From Natrarchaeobius halalkaliphilus (GTDB lineage Archaea > Halobacteriota > Halobacteria > Halobacteriales > Natrialbaceae), in NCBI RefSeq assembly GCF_003841485.1, contig NZ_REFY01000008.1:1-64000 (forward strand): a stretch of DNA of 64,000 nt, in the 5' to 3' direction. This document shows, piece after piece, positions 32,817 to 40,443 of this stretch. The position numbers and the translations under genes are program-made. The notes beneath the pieces were generated by a model. That model ran no database searches. It saw only the letters and a program-made list of their open reading frames with translations, and was not told the DNA's origin. The first letter of the stretch is position 1, and every line of letters starts with the position of its first letter.

Positions 32817-33596
32817 TTATTCTTCCCACTGAGGTCGCGGAGAACCTGGTAATTCGTCTGTTCGTTCCACCAACTCATCTTCGGTTAGCCATGGGCAACA
32901 CCGATCCTGTAACTCGAACAGTCTGAAATCGTTTAACTGGACCCAACTGTAGGAGGGAACCGCTAAATCGTGATCGACAAGCCACTCTGTGAGGCCCTCA
33001 ACAGTCACATCGATCCCAGCCGCAGTGGCTCGATCGACGAGTTTCGATAGCTCGGACTGTTTCGTCTCCTCGTCAGCACCAGTTGCGGTCTCGATTTGAG
33101 CCGCTGCAGCGAGGACGTCTTCCCTGTCTCGAAGATTTGATTCTGTGTCCCACCGGTAACCTCGCGGCAGAACATACGCCTTCCTGAAATATTCTGTCTC
33201 CGAAAGTTTGCCCAGTTCGTTAATCTCGCCGCCTGCATCCTGCTCGATAACGGTCGTGATGTAGTCAGCGAGCGCCGCTGTCAGATGAAACTTGACGCGA
33301 AACTCGGGAAGTCGTGATACGTCGATATCGTCCAGGTCACCGATCAGGAATGCATAGGTCCCGTAGCGGCGGTTGAGTCGGTCACTTACCGACCGCACCC
33401 GGCGAATATAGGGCGACCGATAACTTCCTAAGACGAGATATGCCGTCTGATCCCGTTCGTAGATGGCTGGAAGTTCATCCTGAGCCCACGAGAGAATATC
33501 CATCGCTTCTGTCGGTGTGACATCAACGTTGCGCAGAGCGCGACGGACAGCACCCATGATTTGTCCTGCGTTCGGCGGTACAGATGGAGTCGTCAT
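32817..33596 (-). CDS. Unknown protein with nucleoside-deoxyribosyltransferase/TIR-like pattern
   Basis: A 259-residue protein. Residues about 38-150 follow the NDT/TIR-like Rossmann pattern: a first strand AYLVLGSYRSPYIRR, helix, YGTYAFLIGDL, then ALADYITTVIEQDAGGEINE followed by LGKL, where these families have S-D-x-V-x-x-(L/V)...G-x-x-x-E-(L/I)-G with a catalytic Glu, and finally KAYVLPRGY. The C-terminal 100 residues are helical with no recognised motif. In defence systems such folds often cleave NAD or modify nucleotides; that activity here is inference. The ATG at 33596 is preferred over one 20 codons upstream. It is divergent from a winged-helix gene, 114 bases away. Confidence 0.6.
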   Translation of the reverse strand: MTTPSVPPNAGQIMGAVRRALRNVDVTPTEAMDILSWAQDELPAIYERDQTAYLVLGSYRSPYIRRVRSVSDRLNRRYGTYAFLIGDLDDIDVSRLPEFRVKFHLTAALADYITTVIEQDAGGEINELGKLSETEYFRKAYVLPRGYRWDTESNLRDREDVLAAAAQIETATGADEETKQSELSKLVDRATAAGIDVTVEGLTEWLVDHDLAVPSYSWVQLNDFRLFELQDRCCPWLTEDELVERTDELPGSPRPQWEE

Positions 33597-33637
33597 ATTT
33601 TGTTCGACAACTAGTACAGTGATACGTCTTCTGATTA

Positions 33638-33672
33638 ACTTAGTCATTCGGGGCATCTACTCACTTAGTTAT
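33638..33672. promoter_or_regulatory. Direct repeats between divergent genes, possible operator
   Basis: ACTTAGTCAT (33638-33647) and ACTTAGTTAT (33663-33672) are 25 bases apart, start to start, in the short region between the two divergent genes. They could be binding sites for the adjacent winged-helix regulator, or part of its own promoter (TTAAATGC lies nearer the ATG at 33711). Confidence 0.35.
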
Positions 33673-33710
33673 CCCAAATCGTTAAATGCAGAGCTCTGCT
33701 ACAGTCCACT

Positions 33711-34181
33711 ATGAGCCATACGGCGGACGATGTCTTCGACGATCCTTTCGCCGAGCAACGCGAAATGCGGGAGCTACTCTCCCAGGAGACTCGTCATCTG
33801 ATCGTCCAGTGTCTGCTGGGCCATCCTCACCATCTTGCGTCGCTTGCCGAACTTACCTACATGATCCAGAAAAATGAGGGAGCGGTTCTTGATCAACTCG
33901 AGACGCTTCAAGAGGCCGGTCTCTTGGACGTCTACGTCCACGAGCCCAACATCTCCACACGTGATCTGCCGTCTCGGTTTTGGGGCCCAACCGAACGTGG
34001 CGTCGACGTACTGTACGAACACAACTTCCTTCGCGGTGTCCCGGTCGCCCGGGCAGTCTACGAAGAGACGAACAAATCAGAGAAAGTTCGCCGACACGAA
34101 ACGGCTCCACGACCATCGCTTCCTGATGCCGTCCGAGAGGCGCTCCAATTCGAGGAACCAGTTCCCGAAGAGATAGAATAG
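33711..34181 (+). CDS. Winged-helix transcriptional regulator (ArsR/MarR-like)
   Basis: A 156-residue regulator. DPFAEQREMRELLSQETRHL, IVQCLLGHPHHLASLAELTY, then LDQLETLQEAGLLDVYVHEP and RFWGPTERGVDVLYEHNFLR form the wHTH of a family common in haloarchaeal mobile and accessory regions. The C-terminal EKVRRHETAPRPSLPDAVRE is also characteristic. It probably autoregulates and controls the divergent gene at 32817-33596. ATG start with a TTAAATG element about 25 bases upstream. Confidence 0.75.
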   Translation: MSHTADDVFDDPFAEQREMRELLSQETRHLIVQCLLGHPHHLASLAELTYMIQKNEGAVLDQLETLQEAGLLDVYVHEPNISTRDLPSRFWGPTERGVDVLYEHNFLRGVPVARAVYEETNKSEKVRRHETAPRPSLPDAVREALQFEEPVPEEIE

Positions 34182-34218
34182 GCCCAACTCCGTCGTAGAG
34201 GCCGTCCCGCCGCTTCCG

Positions 34219-34264
34219 CCTTACCAACCGACTCGAACGGAAGTGATCCAATTCCTTGGTAAGG
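34219..34264. terminator. Spaced 9-bp inverted repeat after the regulator gene
   Basis: CCTTACCAA at 34219-34227 is complementary to TTGGTAAGG at 34256-34264 with a 28-base spacer. It lies 38 bases after the regulator's stop codon. It may act in 3'-end formation or be a binding site for the downstream promoter. Confidence 0.35.
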
Positions 34265-34374
34265 TAGGCGCTTCGGTGAAATGATGTCCTGGGTACGTGC
34301 TTTCTCGTCGGTTCGTAGTGCACGTCTTGTTGACACCTGTTGCTTTTTCCACCTGCATACATAGCTCTCAAATA

Positions 34375-35481
34375 ATGGTCCAGTGTCGCTATTGCGAGCA
34401 AACCTTTGAGGAAGAGTCTGCGCTCCGTGAGCATCTCTACGAGGTCCACGAACGTGACGAATTCAGTCGGATTGACCAAAAGCGAGTTGAGCAATACGTC
34501 GATGAACACGGCTTGGACGAGAGTGACAACGAGGAAGAGCAGAGTCCCGATCAATCCATTCAGCGTGAGCAACGAACAGTCGATACATCAGACGGTATCT
34601 ACCCCGCTGATAGGTGGGAACTCAGCGACGTCGAAGCACTCTCGACGGATGAAATCGTCGCGAAACTCACAGAGCACGGCATTGAAACGAACGAGACGAC
34701 GTTTCGGAACCGAGTTGAAGACCTCGATTCGGCGACGACACTCTCTGAGCAGTGGGAAGCCGAATACGAGGTTGACGCCACGGGCTACGATCAGGACTTC
34801 ATCTGGATGGCGGCACAGGAACTCTGGGAGCGGTGGGCACCCGAAACTCCGAATAAAGAACGGATCTACGACTTCGTGCAGGAGGGACGCGATCTCCGAG
34901 AGAAGGGAAACCGCGCTGAGGCCTGCGATCAGTGGCTAACTGCCTGGGAGGACATCCTCGCCGTTATACCCGACGACAGTACGACCATCGAAGAGGCAGA
35001 CCGAACATTACCGACGTTTCTCTCGCTCGAGGCGTTCATTCGATCGTTCGACAACGATCTTGCCACCGTCGCTGAGGACGATCCCACGTATCACGAGCAC
35101 CGACTCGAGTTCTGTCGGCAGGTCTGTGAGAAGTTTCCGGACGCAGACGAGGAGTTCCTGCTTGACTTTCGCCACTTCGTCGCCGACTCGCTCGCGGAAC
35201 TGGACAGAACCGCTGCCAGCAGGGCCGAGTTCGAGGCGCTCATCGAGGAGTATCCCGAGGATTCCTGGGCGTACAAGAAACTCGCGGATAACTACTGGCT
35301 CGATGATCCCAACGAACTATCGATCGATGAGCTGGAGCGTACTGCGGAACTGTACCGAGCAGCGCTGGACGTCGAGGGTCCTCTCGAAGGAGCGACGATG
35401 GTAGCCGACCGTCTCGAGGAAGTCGAACGACGACTGACTGACGCGAGGGCGTCCAACGAAAGGGGAGCTGAAGAGCCATGA
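34375..35481 (+). CDS. C2H2 zinc-finger protein with helical-repeat domain
   Basis: A 368-residue acidic protein. VQCRYCEQTFEEESALREHL followed by YEVH (residues 2-25) is a classic C2H2 finger (C-x2-C-x12-H-x4-H). A linker (about 30-75) is acidic. Residues 76-130 (ADRWELSDVEALSTDEIVAK...) look like a SAP-like or helical domain; 160-360 contain TPR-like helix pairs (FVQEGRDLREKGNRAEACDQ, AYKKLADNYWLDDPNELS). Such a layout suggests a scaffold or nucleic-acid-binding adaptor. The stop overlaps the next start in ATGA, so the two proteins probably act together. The start at 34375 places the finger at the N-terminus. Confidence 0.65.
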   Translation: MVQCRYCEQTFEEESALREHLYEVHERDEFSRIDQKRVEQYVDEHGLDESDNEEEQSPDQSIQREQRTVDTSDGIYPADRWELSDVEALSTDEIVAKLTEHGIETNETTFRNRVEDLDSATTLSEQWEAEYEVDATGYDQDFIWMAAQELWERWAPETPNKERIYDFVQEGRDLREKGNRAEACDQWLTAWEDILAVIPDDSTTIEEADRTLPTFLSLEAFIRSFDNDLATVAEDDPTYHEHRLEFCRQVCEKFPDADEEFLLDFRHFVADSLAELDRTAASRAEFEALIEEYPEDSWAYKKLADNYWLDDPNELSIDELERTAELYRAALDVEGPLEGATMVADRLEEVERRLTDARASNERGAEEP

Positions 35482-36392
35482 AGCTTCGATACTATGCAGA
35501 CGCACCGAACGTCGACGATCACGAGCAGATCATCGACCTCCTGTACACGATCTCCGACAAGTACGGCATCACAGTCGATATCGAGCGAGTGAACAACCGG
35601 TATGGGTCGATCCAGGTATTTCCGGGAAGTATACGCGAGAACTCGCCGGAAGACGTCTACGACCGGGATTTCCACTACAACCGGACGCTCGGCTCGAACA
35701 TCGACGAATCGCCGTCACAGGCGTTCAAAGCCAGTGGCCGACACGTCGACATCGATGGATACGTTGGCATCATCGACGACGGACTCATCTGGGCGACGAC
35801 CTATCGCGGTGATTCAATCGGCCATGGGCCGGACGTCGACGCTACGGACACCACACTCGGATTTCTCGATCAGGTCGCCACTCACGGGTTGGAAGTGATC
35901 GAGGAGAAGTACATGGATGAAGACGAACGCGAGCGAACCGTCCTTGAGCAGTTCCTCGCAGCAGACGTCGTTGACGGCACTGTTCATCGAGATGCTGTTA
36001 TCGGGACGTCACAACTTCCCGACTCGCCTGCGCATGGAGTGAACAGTTCCGTCGGAAAAATAGTCACTCGGACGGTCGATGCCATCATCGAGACGGACGA
36101 GAGTGACTGGATCGTTCAAACGGCGAAAACCTTCGAGGCATCGAGGTTCGACACCGCTCTCGGCCAGGACCTCGTTCGCGATCGTCTCTACCGTCTCGAT
36201 ACGGGCAAGAATACAGACACGACTCTCGCGATCGTATTCAATACGGTTCCCTGGGAACTGGATACCGACGCTGTTCCGACGACAGTAGACCAGTTGACTG
36301 CGAAGACCACACGTTCAGTGAAGCGGAAGATTTGCGTTGGCACAAGCCGCACTCTTCCGCTTCATCTTCCTTACTCTGGCGACCTGATCTGA
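35478..36392 (+). CDS. Unknown protein coupled to the zinc-finger gene
   Basis: A 304-residue protein with no recognised family. The N-terminus, LRYYADAPNVDDHEQIIDLL, has a thioredoxin-like strand/helix look (KYGITVDIERVNNRYGSIQV), suggesting an alpha/beta start; residues 75-115 contain DGLIWATTYRGDSIGHGPD. The C-terminal half is mixed alpha/beta. Its ATG overlaps the upstream stop by four bases, so the products are expected in matched amounts. It ends just before a short hairpin. Confidence 0.6.
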   Translation: MKLRYYADAPNVDDHEQIIDLLYTISDKYGITVDIERVNNRYGSIQVFPGSIRENSPEDVYDRDFHYNRTLGSNIDESPSQAFKASGRHVDIDGYVGIIDDGLIWATTYRGDSIGHGPDVDATDTTLGFLDQVATHGLEVIEEKYMDEDERERTVLEQFLAADVVDGTVHRDAVIGTSQLPDSPAHGVNSSVGKIVTRTVDAIIETDESDWIVQTAKTFEASRFDTALGQDLVRDRLYRLDTGKNTDTTLAIVFNTVPWELDTDAVPTTVDQLTAKTTRSVKRKICVGTSRTLPLHLPYSGDLI

Positions 36393-36414
36393 CGCCGTCT
36401 AGGGATTAAACACG

Positions 36415-36431
36415 GCCCTTCAACCAAGGGC
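36415..36431 (+). terminator. Terminator hairpin after the zinc-finger operon
   Basis: GCCCTT at 36415-36420 pairs with AAGGGC at 36426-36431 around CAACC, followed by TTTTATCC. It stands 23 bases after the stop at 36392, a plausible transcript end. The T-run may double as promoter DNA for the small frame that follows. Confidence 0.5.
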
Positions 36432-36464
36432 TTTTATCCCTTCGAAACCAATATTTTGGTAGAA

Positions 36465-36569
36465 ATGAGCCTTGATGAGGCAGTTGAAGAAGCACTTGCT
36501 ACGTACGATATGGAGCGTAGTAAGCAGGCGGAAGAAGCGGGTGAAACAGTCGCCACACTTCAGGACTGA
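36465..36569 (+). CDS. 34-residue acidic helical protein
   Basis: A short gene: MSLDEAVEEALATYDMERSK then QAEEAGETVATLQD and TGA. It is strongly acidic and helix-forming throughout. A CTTTTATCC element about 30 bases upstream is a fair TATA box. Its stop is 10 bases from the end of the convergent Doc-like gene. It could be a small antitoxin-like partner, but it is not placed as a classical antitoxin gene and no family is recognised. Confidence 0.4.
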   Translation: MSLDEAVEEALATYDMERSKQAEEAGETVATLQD

Positions 36570-36578
36570 CGAGTCTTT

Positions 36579-37454
36579 TTAATCGAGGTTTCTGATTTCC
36601 TCTGCAAATGCCGACTTAGACAGCGCGGGCGTGTCCTTTAGATCTGAGCGCTCAACACGTTCAACAACCTCTTCGACGAATGATATCCACAGTTGCTCGT
36701 GCTCTTCGGCGTATCGCTTTTTTGCTTCGCTGGGATACAGATCGAGGGTATACGACGTAAGATCAATTTCGACGTTGTGCTTTCGTTCTACAGTGGTTGC
36801 ACCAAATTGACGAAGGATTTTGAAAATCACATTCTTTCGTCTAACGGTGAGGATTCGCTTGGATTCGTTGATGTACGCATTTACCCAATCCTGCCAATCG
36901 AATTCATTCGGACCAGCCTCTCCTTTGGTTTCTGGCAGTGAGAAATCAGGATCGTAACATCGCAGATAGACCTGGATAACTGCAACCGCAGCTCGATGAT
37001 TGGCATTCGGGAGAGCATGTTTCAGGATCAGGTTTGAGGACAGGCGACCTGCGACATCAGTTGCAGAGCCAGTCCACGAAACTCGATCGAGAACCTCCCC
37101 TAATGCTTCAATGTCGGGGTCTTTGTAGGCGATCACTGGCGACCCCTCCTCTTCTTCATTCCGCTGAATGAGAGCACGATAGGTTTCTAACAGGCGCGCA
37201 ACGATTTGGCCGTTCTCAGCTTCTAATTGTTCGAGAGCCTCGGAGACATCTAACTCCAGTTCACTTACCGGCTTCCCCCCTCCACGGGAGGTATATATCG
37301 CGTAGAAGTGTTCGTCGAGGTCATATTCGCTCACCTTTACCGACACATCATCTCTGTATGAGGTGATTTGAGAGACTACCTCCTCGGGAGTTTGGGTAAT
37401 ATAATCCAGTGAGAATTGCTTGTCCCCTGGGTGATGATAGTAGACATGACCCAT
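36579..37454 (-). CDS. Doc/Fic-like protein
   Basis: A 291-residue protein. Residues about 152-171, LILKHALPNANHRAAVAVIQ, resemble the Doc/Fic core motif H-x-F-x-(D/N)-x-N-x-R, here HALPNANHR: histidine, Asn, second Asn and Arg are kept, while Phe is Leu. Doc phosphorylates and Fic AMPylates target proteins. The protein is over twice the length of Doc, with an N-terminal region (YHHPGDKQFSLDYI...) and a C-terminal helical region of unknown type. No Phd-like antitoxin is seen upstream. The G before the second Asn of classical motifs is Ala, so activity needs testing. Codon use is less GC-rich than chromosomal neighbours. Confidence 0.55.
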   Translation of the reverse strand: MGHVYYHHPGDKQFSLDYITQTPEEVVSQITSYRDDVSVKVSEYDLDEHFYAIYTSRGGGKPVSELELDVSEALEQLEAENGQIVARLLETYRALIQRNEEEEGSPVIAYKDPDIEALGEVLDRVSWTGSATDVAGRLSSNLILKHALPNANHRAAVAVIQVYLRCYDPDFSLPETKGEAGPNEFDWQDWVNAYINESKRILTVRRKNVIFKILRQFGATTVERKHNVEIDLTSYTLDLYPSEAKKRYAEEHEQLWISFVEEVVERVERSDLKDTPALSKSAFAEEIRNLD

Positions 37455-37882
37455 TTTCTACTTCATAGTAGAGATACCCGATATGTATAGGTGATTGTTG
37501 GGATCGGGGAGTGGACCGAAGAAGATCTCTCCGATGGATATCATTAACTAATCGATCGATAGAAACACCTGAAATTGTAAAACACAACACGATTGGTCGT
37601 CTCTCTATAATCAGCTAATCAAGTAATATATCATCCCCGTTTCAAAATGGCATAATTAATTCGGTTGGTACAGACCTTGATAAGGCGATATTCATCGAAT
37701 TGTCATCCGCTGCATCTCACACGGCGAGAGATTTTAAGTACCCAATTCATTGGGCTGTGTGCAATGAACGACAGGCGTCGTACCACGCAATTGGGCAGAC
37801 GCAGGCTGTATTTATCCTGCATTCAACGCCTCGATCTAACCACGCCTATCGGTGGGCAATTGCCATCACAAGGAGGTATATA
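37455..37882. other. 428-base AT-rich region with palindromes before the integrase gene
   Basis: No gene is supported. It is clearly AT-richer than the chromosome and contains the inverted repeat CCCAATTCATTGGG (37741-37754), the palindrome GGCAATTGCC (37855-37864), and related CAATTGGGC strings at about 37787-37796. Such repeats are common at recombinase-binding or autoregulatory sites. A TTTTAAGTA element at 37732-37740 is TATA-like. Confidence 0.4.
37871..37877 (+). promoter_or_regulatory. Strong Shine-Dalgarno that sets the integrase start
   Basis: AGGAGGT ends five bases before the ATG at 37883. Nearly complete complementarity to the 16S 3' end is uncommon in this window, where most starts have no clear RBS. 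It argues for 37883 as the start although the frame is open upstream to 37700. Confidence 0.7.
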
Positions 37883-39007
37883 ATGAGCAGCCGTGAAGAA
37901 GATCCTGAGCAACCCGTCTCTGACGACCAGTTAGCGCTGCTCAATGCGCGGCAAAAAGAGGTCTACAACGCAAAGTTGGTTCGATTTAGTGAGTATCTAG
38001 CGACCGAAGCCAAAGAGCCAAAACGGAATATCGGTTACTCGGACGGTGTAGTTGCCGAGCGAGTTTCTCGCTTCCACAGGATGATAAAGTGGCTCTGGAC
38101 CTCAGAAGAAGTTATAACGGAAATTGGTACCGATGATCTAGACAAAATCAATCTTGCACTAGAGAAGGATCAGCTCCAGAAGTTCGACGGAGATCCATAC
38201 GTGGACGGTAGCAAACGTAAATTTAACGACGTACTGAAGAACTGGTGCTCATTCCAGAATGAAGATTGGCAGCCAGAGTATGAGTTCAGTGATAACGGTC
38301 CACAGAAGGAAAACAGACCAGATCCGTTTACGAAGGAGGAACTGAAGCTCTTGACGGAAGCAGCACTCACCTACAAGTCCATCAAGAGTTACAGCAATCA
38401 GACGCCTGATGAACGAGACAGGTGCAGAGCCTATATTGCTCAGGAGCTTGGCAAGCCAAAAGAAAACGTACATCCCGATGACTGGGAGAAAATCAATCGC
38501 TCTTGGAAGATTCCCTCGCTCATCCGAACGAGCCGTGGGCACGGATGGCGACCGGATCTGGTTGGACGAATGAAGCTGCAGTGGTACGAACCGAAGACCC
38601 AAACAATTCACATACCGGCGGGTGAAGCTCCGAAAAACGATGATCCGTGGAACGTTGAACTGACTGATGAAGAGGCCCTCTATCTTGAGAATTGGTTAGA
38701 ACAGCGAGAACTGTTGGAGTGCTATGATGGCCGCGATGAAATCTGGCTCAACCGAAAAGGCAACCCGTACGATTCCGGGCCGTTGAATTATCTTCTAAGA
38801 AACCTCATGGAGGAGGCTGGCATTGAAACACGTGGCCGAATGCTTGTCTGGTATTCATTTCGGCATGCGATCGGGACCTACATCTACGACGAATACCGGG
38901 ATCTCGAAATCGTTGCAGAGCAACTCAGACAGAACACGACTGAAGCTGCGAGTAAGTATGTTCACAAGTTGCCGGAACTCAAACGCGAAGCGGCTGAGAT
39001 TATGTGA
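37883..39007 (+). CDS. Tyrosine recombinase/integrase
   Basis: A 374-residue site-specific recombinase. The N-terminal part (about 20-110) is an SAM-like core-binding domain. The catalytic domain has the first Arg in TSRGHGWRPDLVGRMKLQW (about 212-230), a RHxxG box in WYSFRHAIGTYIYDE (about 321-335) and the nucleophile Tyr in SKYVHKL (about 360). The usual second-His LGH box reads LRQNT, as in several haloarchaeal integrases. It lies tail to tail with a second integrase, 10 bases apart, and probably belongs to an integrated element beside tRNA-Glu. Confidence 0.85.
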   Translation: MSSREEDPEQPVSDDQLALLNARQKEVYNAKLVRFSEYLATEAKEPKRNIGYSDGVVAERVSRFHRMIKWLWTSEEVITEIGTDDLDKINLALEKDQLQKFDGDPYVDGSKRKFNDVLKNWCSFQNEDWQPEYEFSDNGPQKENRPDPFTKEELKLLTEAALTYKSIKSYSNQTPDERDRCRAYIAQELGKPKENVHPDDWEKINRSWKIPSLIRTSRGHGWRPDLVGRMKLQWYEPKTQTIHIPAGEAPKNDDPWNVELTDEEALYLENWLEQRELLECYDGRDEIWLNRKGNPYDSGPLNYLLRNLMEEAGIETRGRMLVWYSFRHAIGTYIYDEYRDLEIVAEQLRQNTTEAASKYVHKLPELKREAAEIM

Positions 39008-39017
39008 TGGTGAAGAG

Positions 39018-40121
39018 TTATCCCATACGATCCAGAGCGTCCCGTCGGTCTTCAACTGGAGTTTGATCGTATTTCATTGTTGTCTCCGGACTCTTGTGAC
39101 GAAGTTGTGTCTGCGCTGCAGCGAGATCTTCTTCACGAGTCATATAAGTGCCAACGGAGTGGCGTATGGTATACCAACTCATTTGACGATGTTCGATATC
39201 GATACCAGCAATATCACACAGTCGGTGCAGGACATCACGGAGTGCTGACTGACCATACGGGTTCCGTTGACGGGTCAACCAGAGCGTGTCAGTTCCATCG
39301 TACTGCGGATACGTTCGGCGCTGCTGGCACCACTTTCGGAGGATTTCCGCGGTTCGGTCTCGCAGGCCGACGACCCAGTGCTCTGTGTTTTTCGAGCTCT
39401 CCTCTTTCGGAATTCGAAGCACACTGTTGTCGGCATCAACCCATGAGAGCGTTGCCCGCTCGACCTCGATAGGCCGTAGCCCAGCGTCGAGACTCGTCCA
39501 GACGAGTGACGGGAATTTCCACCCGTTGGCTCGTTCCCAATCGTCCGGTGTGATTTCTGATTTCGGCTTCTCGAACCTCTGTGATAAGTACTGTTTCCAG
39601 CGATCTCGTTCAGCAGAGGTGAGGTTGTTGTACGAAGGTACGGATCCGTACTCAAGCGCGGCATCACGGATCTCCCGTCGTTCTTCCATGGTGAGGTAGT
39701 CCCGAGGCTGATTACTGCTATCAGCAGAGAATCTGAACTCCGGTTCCCACTCACCGAGTCCGCGTTCGTGATGGAGCCACTTGTACAGCATCATGAGTGA
39801 CTTCATACAGTTTCGCTTGTGCGTGGCGCTCACGTCACGGCGAGCGAGATGGTTCATCCAGGAGTCGGCATGTTCGTGTGTGAGATTCACAGTATAACCG
39901 TCTTCCAACTCCCATACGTACCGATAGAAGCGGTCCATACGGTAGCACCGCGGTTTTACCGTACCTGGGGCGTACCCAGTCGCTTCCACTGGCTTCTTTC
40001 CGAACGTAAGTAGCCACTCCAGACACTCCTCACGTTCTGATCGATAGTCGAGTAGCTGTCGTTTGTTCAGGTACGACTCCGAATTTTCGGTAGTGATTGG
40101 GTATTCGTCGAGATCGATCAT
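39018..40121 (-). CDS. Tyrosine recombinase/integrase next to tRNA-Glu
   Basis: A 367-residue site-specific recombinase related to the convergent one but divergent in sequence. Core-binding domain about 35-130. Catalytic residues: Arg in LDAGLRPIEVERATLSWV (about 218-235), the RH box in WYTIRHSVGTYMTREE (about 318-333), LRHKSPETT with an intact His-Lys (about 343-351), and Tyr in MKYDQT. The start at 40121 (MIDLDEYPI) is preferred to an upstream codon in the noncoding spacer. Its start faces the 3' end of tRNA-Glu, the classic arrangement for tRNA-targeting archaeal elements. Confidence 0.87.
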   Translation of the reverse strand: MIDLDEYPITTENSESYLNKRQLLDYRSEREECLEWLLTFGKKPVEATGYAPGTVKPRCYRMDRFYRYVWELEDGYTVNLTHEHADSWMNHLARRDVSATHKRNCMKSLMMLYKWLHHERGLGEWEPEFRFSADSSNQPRDYLTMEERREIRDAALEYGSVPSYNNLTSAERDRWKQYLSQRFEKPKSEITPDDWERANGWKFPSLVWTSLDAGLRPIEVERATLSWVDADNSVLRIPKEESSKNTEHWVVGLRDRTAEILRKWCQQRRTYPQYDGTDTLWLTRQRNPYGQSALRDVLHRLCDIAGIDIEHRQMSWYTIRHSVGTYMTREEDLAAAQTQLRHKSPETTMKYDQTPVEDRRDALDRMG

Positions 40122-40368
40122 TGTTACGCCTCCGTCCTGTGGCTTTGAGCAGCTTTTTGCGAATCCATCAATTGTGGCCAAATCCCGAAATCACCAGACG
40201 ACTCCGAGTTTGCTGCGGAGTCCTGCGAATCGGATAGCCCGGCAAAACAACGGAATCGCAAGAAGGCGTGGCTGTATGTGAATCCTTCGAGTTTACTTGG
40301 CCTGAGCGTTGAGTCGAACATTGGTGACCTCCGCAGGCCAAAACCGAAAGAAGGCGTCGGGAAAGGAG
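40122..40368. other. Candidate attachment region between integrase and tRNA-Glu
   Basis: Noncoding, 247 bases. It contains inverted repeats, GACTCCG...CGGAGTC (about 40199-40221) and TGGCCTG...CAGGCCA (about 40300-40339). The region touches the 3' end of the tRNA gene, the usual recombination site. I looked for a second copy of the tRNA 3' end in the 27-40 kb region and saw none. A frame crossing the tRNA is rejected as an artefact. Confidence 0.4.
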
Positions 40369-40443
40369 TGCTCCGACTGGGATTCGAACCCAGGTCATTG
40401 CCGTGAGAGGGCAATATGATTGGCCGGACTACACCATCGGAGC
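40369..40443 (-). tRNA. trnE: tRNA-Glu (CTC)
   Basis: The minus strand folds as a tRNA: acceptor GCTCCGA/TCGGAGC with discriminator A, D-arm with GTCCGG, anticodon stem TTGCC/GGCAA around loop CTCTCAC (anticodon CTC, glutamate), and T-arm with GGTTCGAATCC. No intron or encoded CCA is present. It borders the accessory island. Confidence 0.95.

Noticed and set aside
27400-40400. Left attachment site (copy of the tRNA-Glu 3' end)
   Set aside because: No match to the last 20-30 bases of tRNA-Glu was seen by eye; it may be outside the window or decayed.
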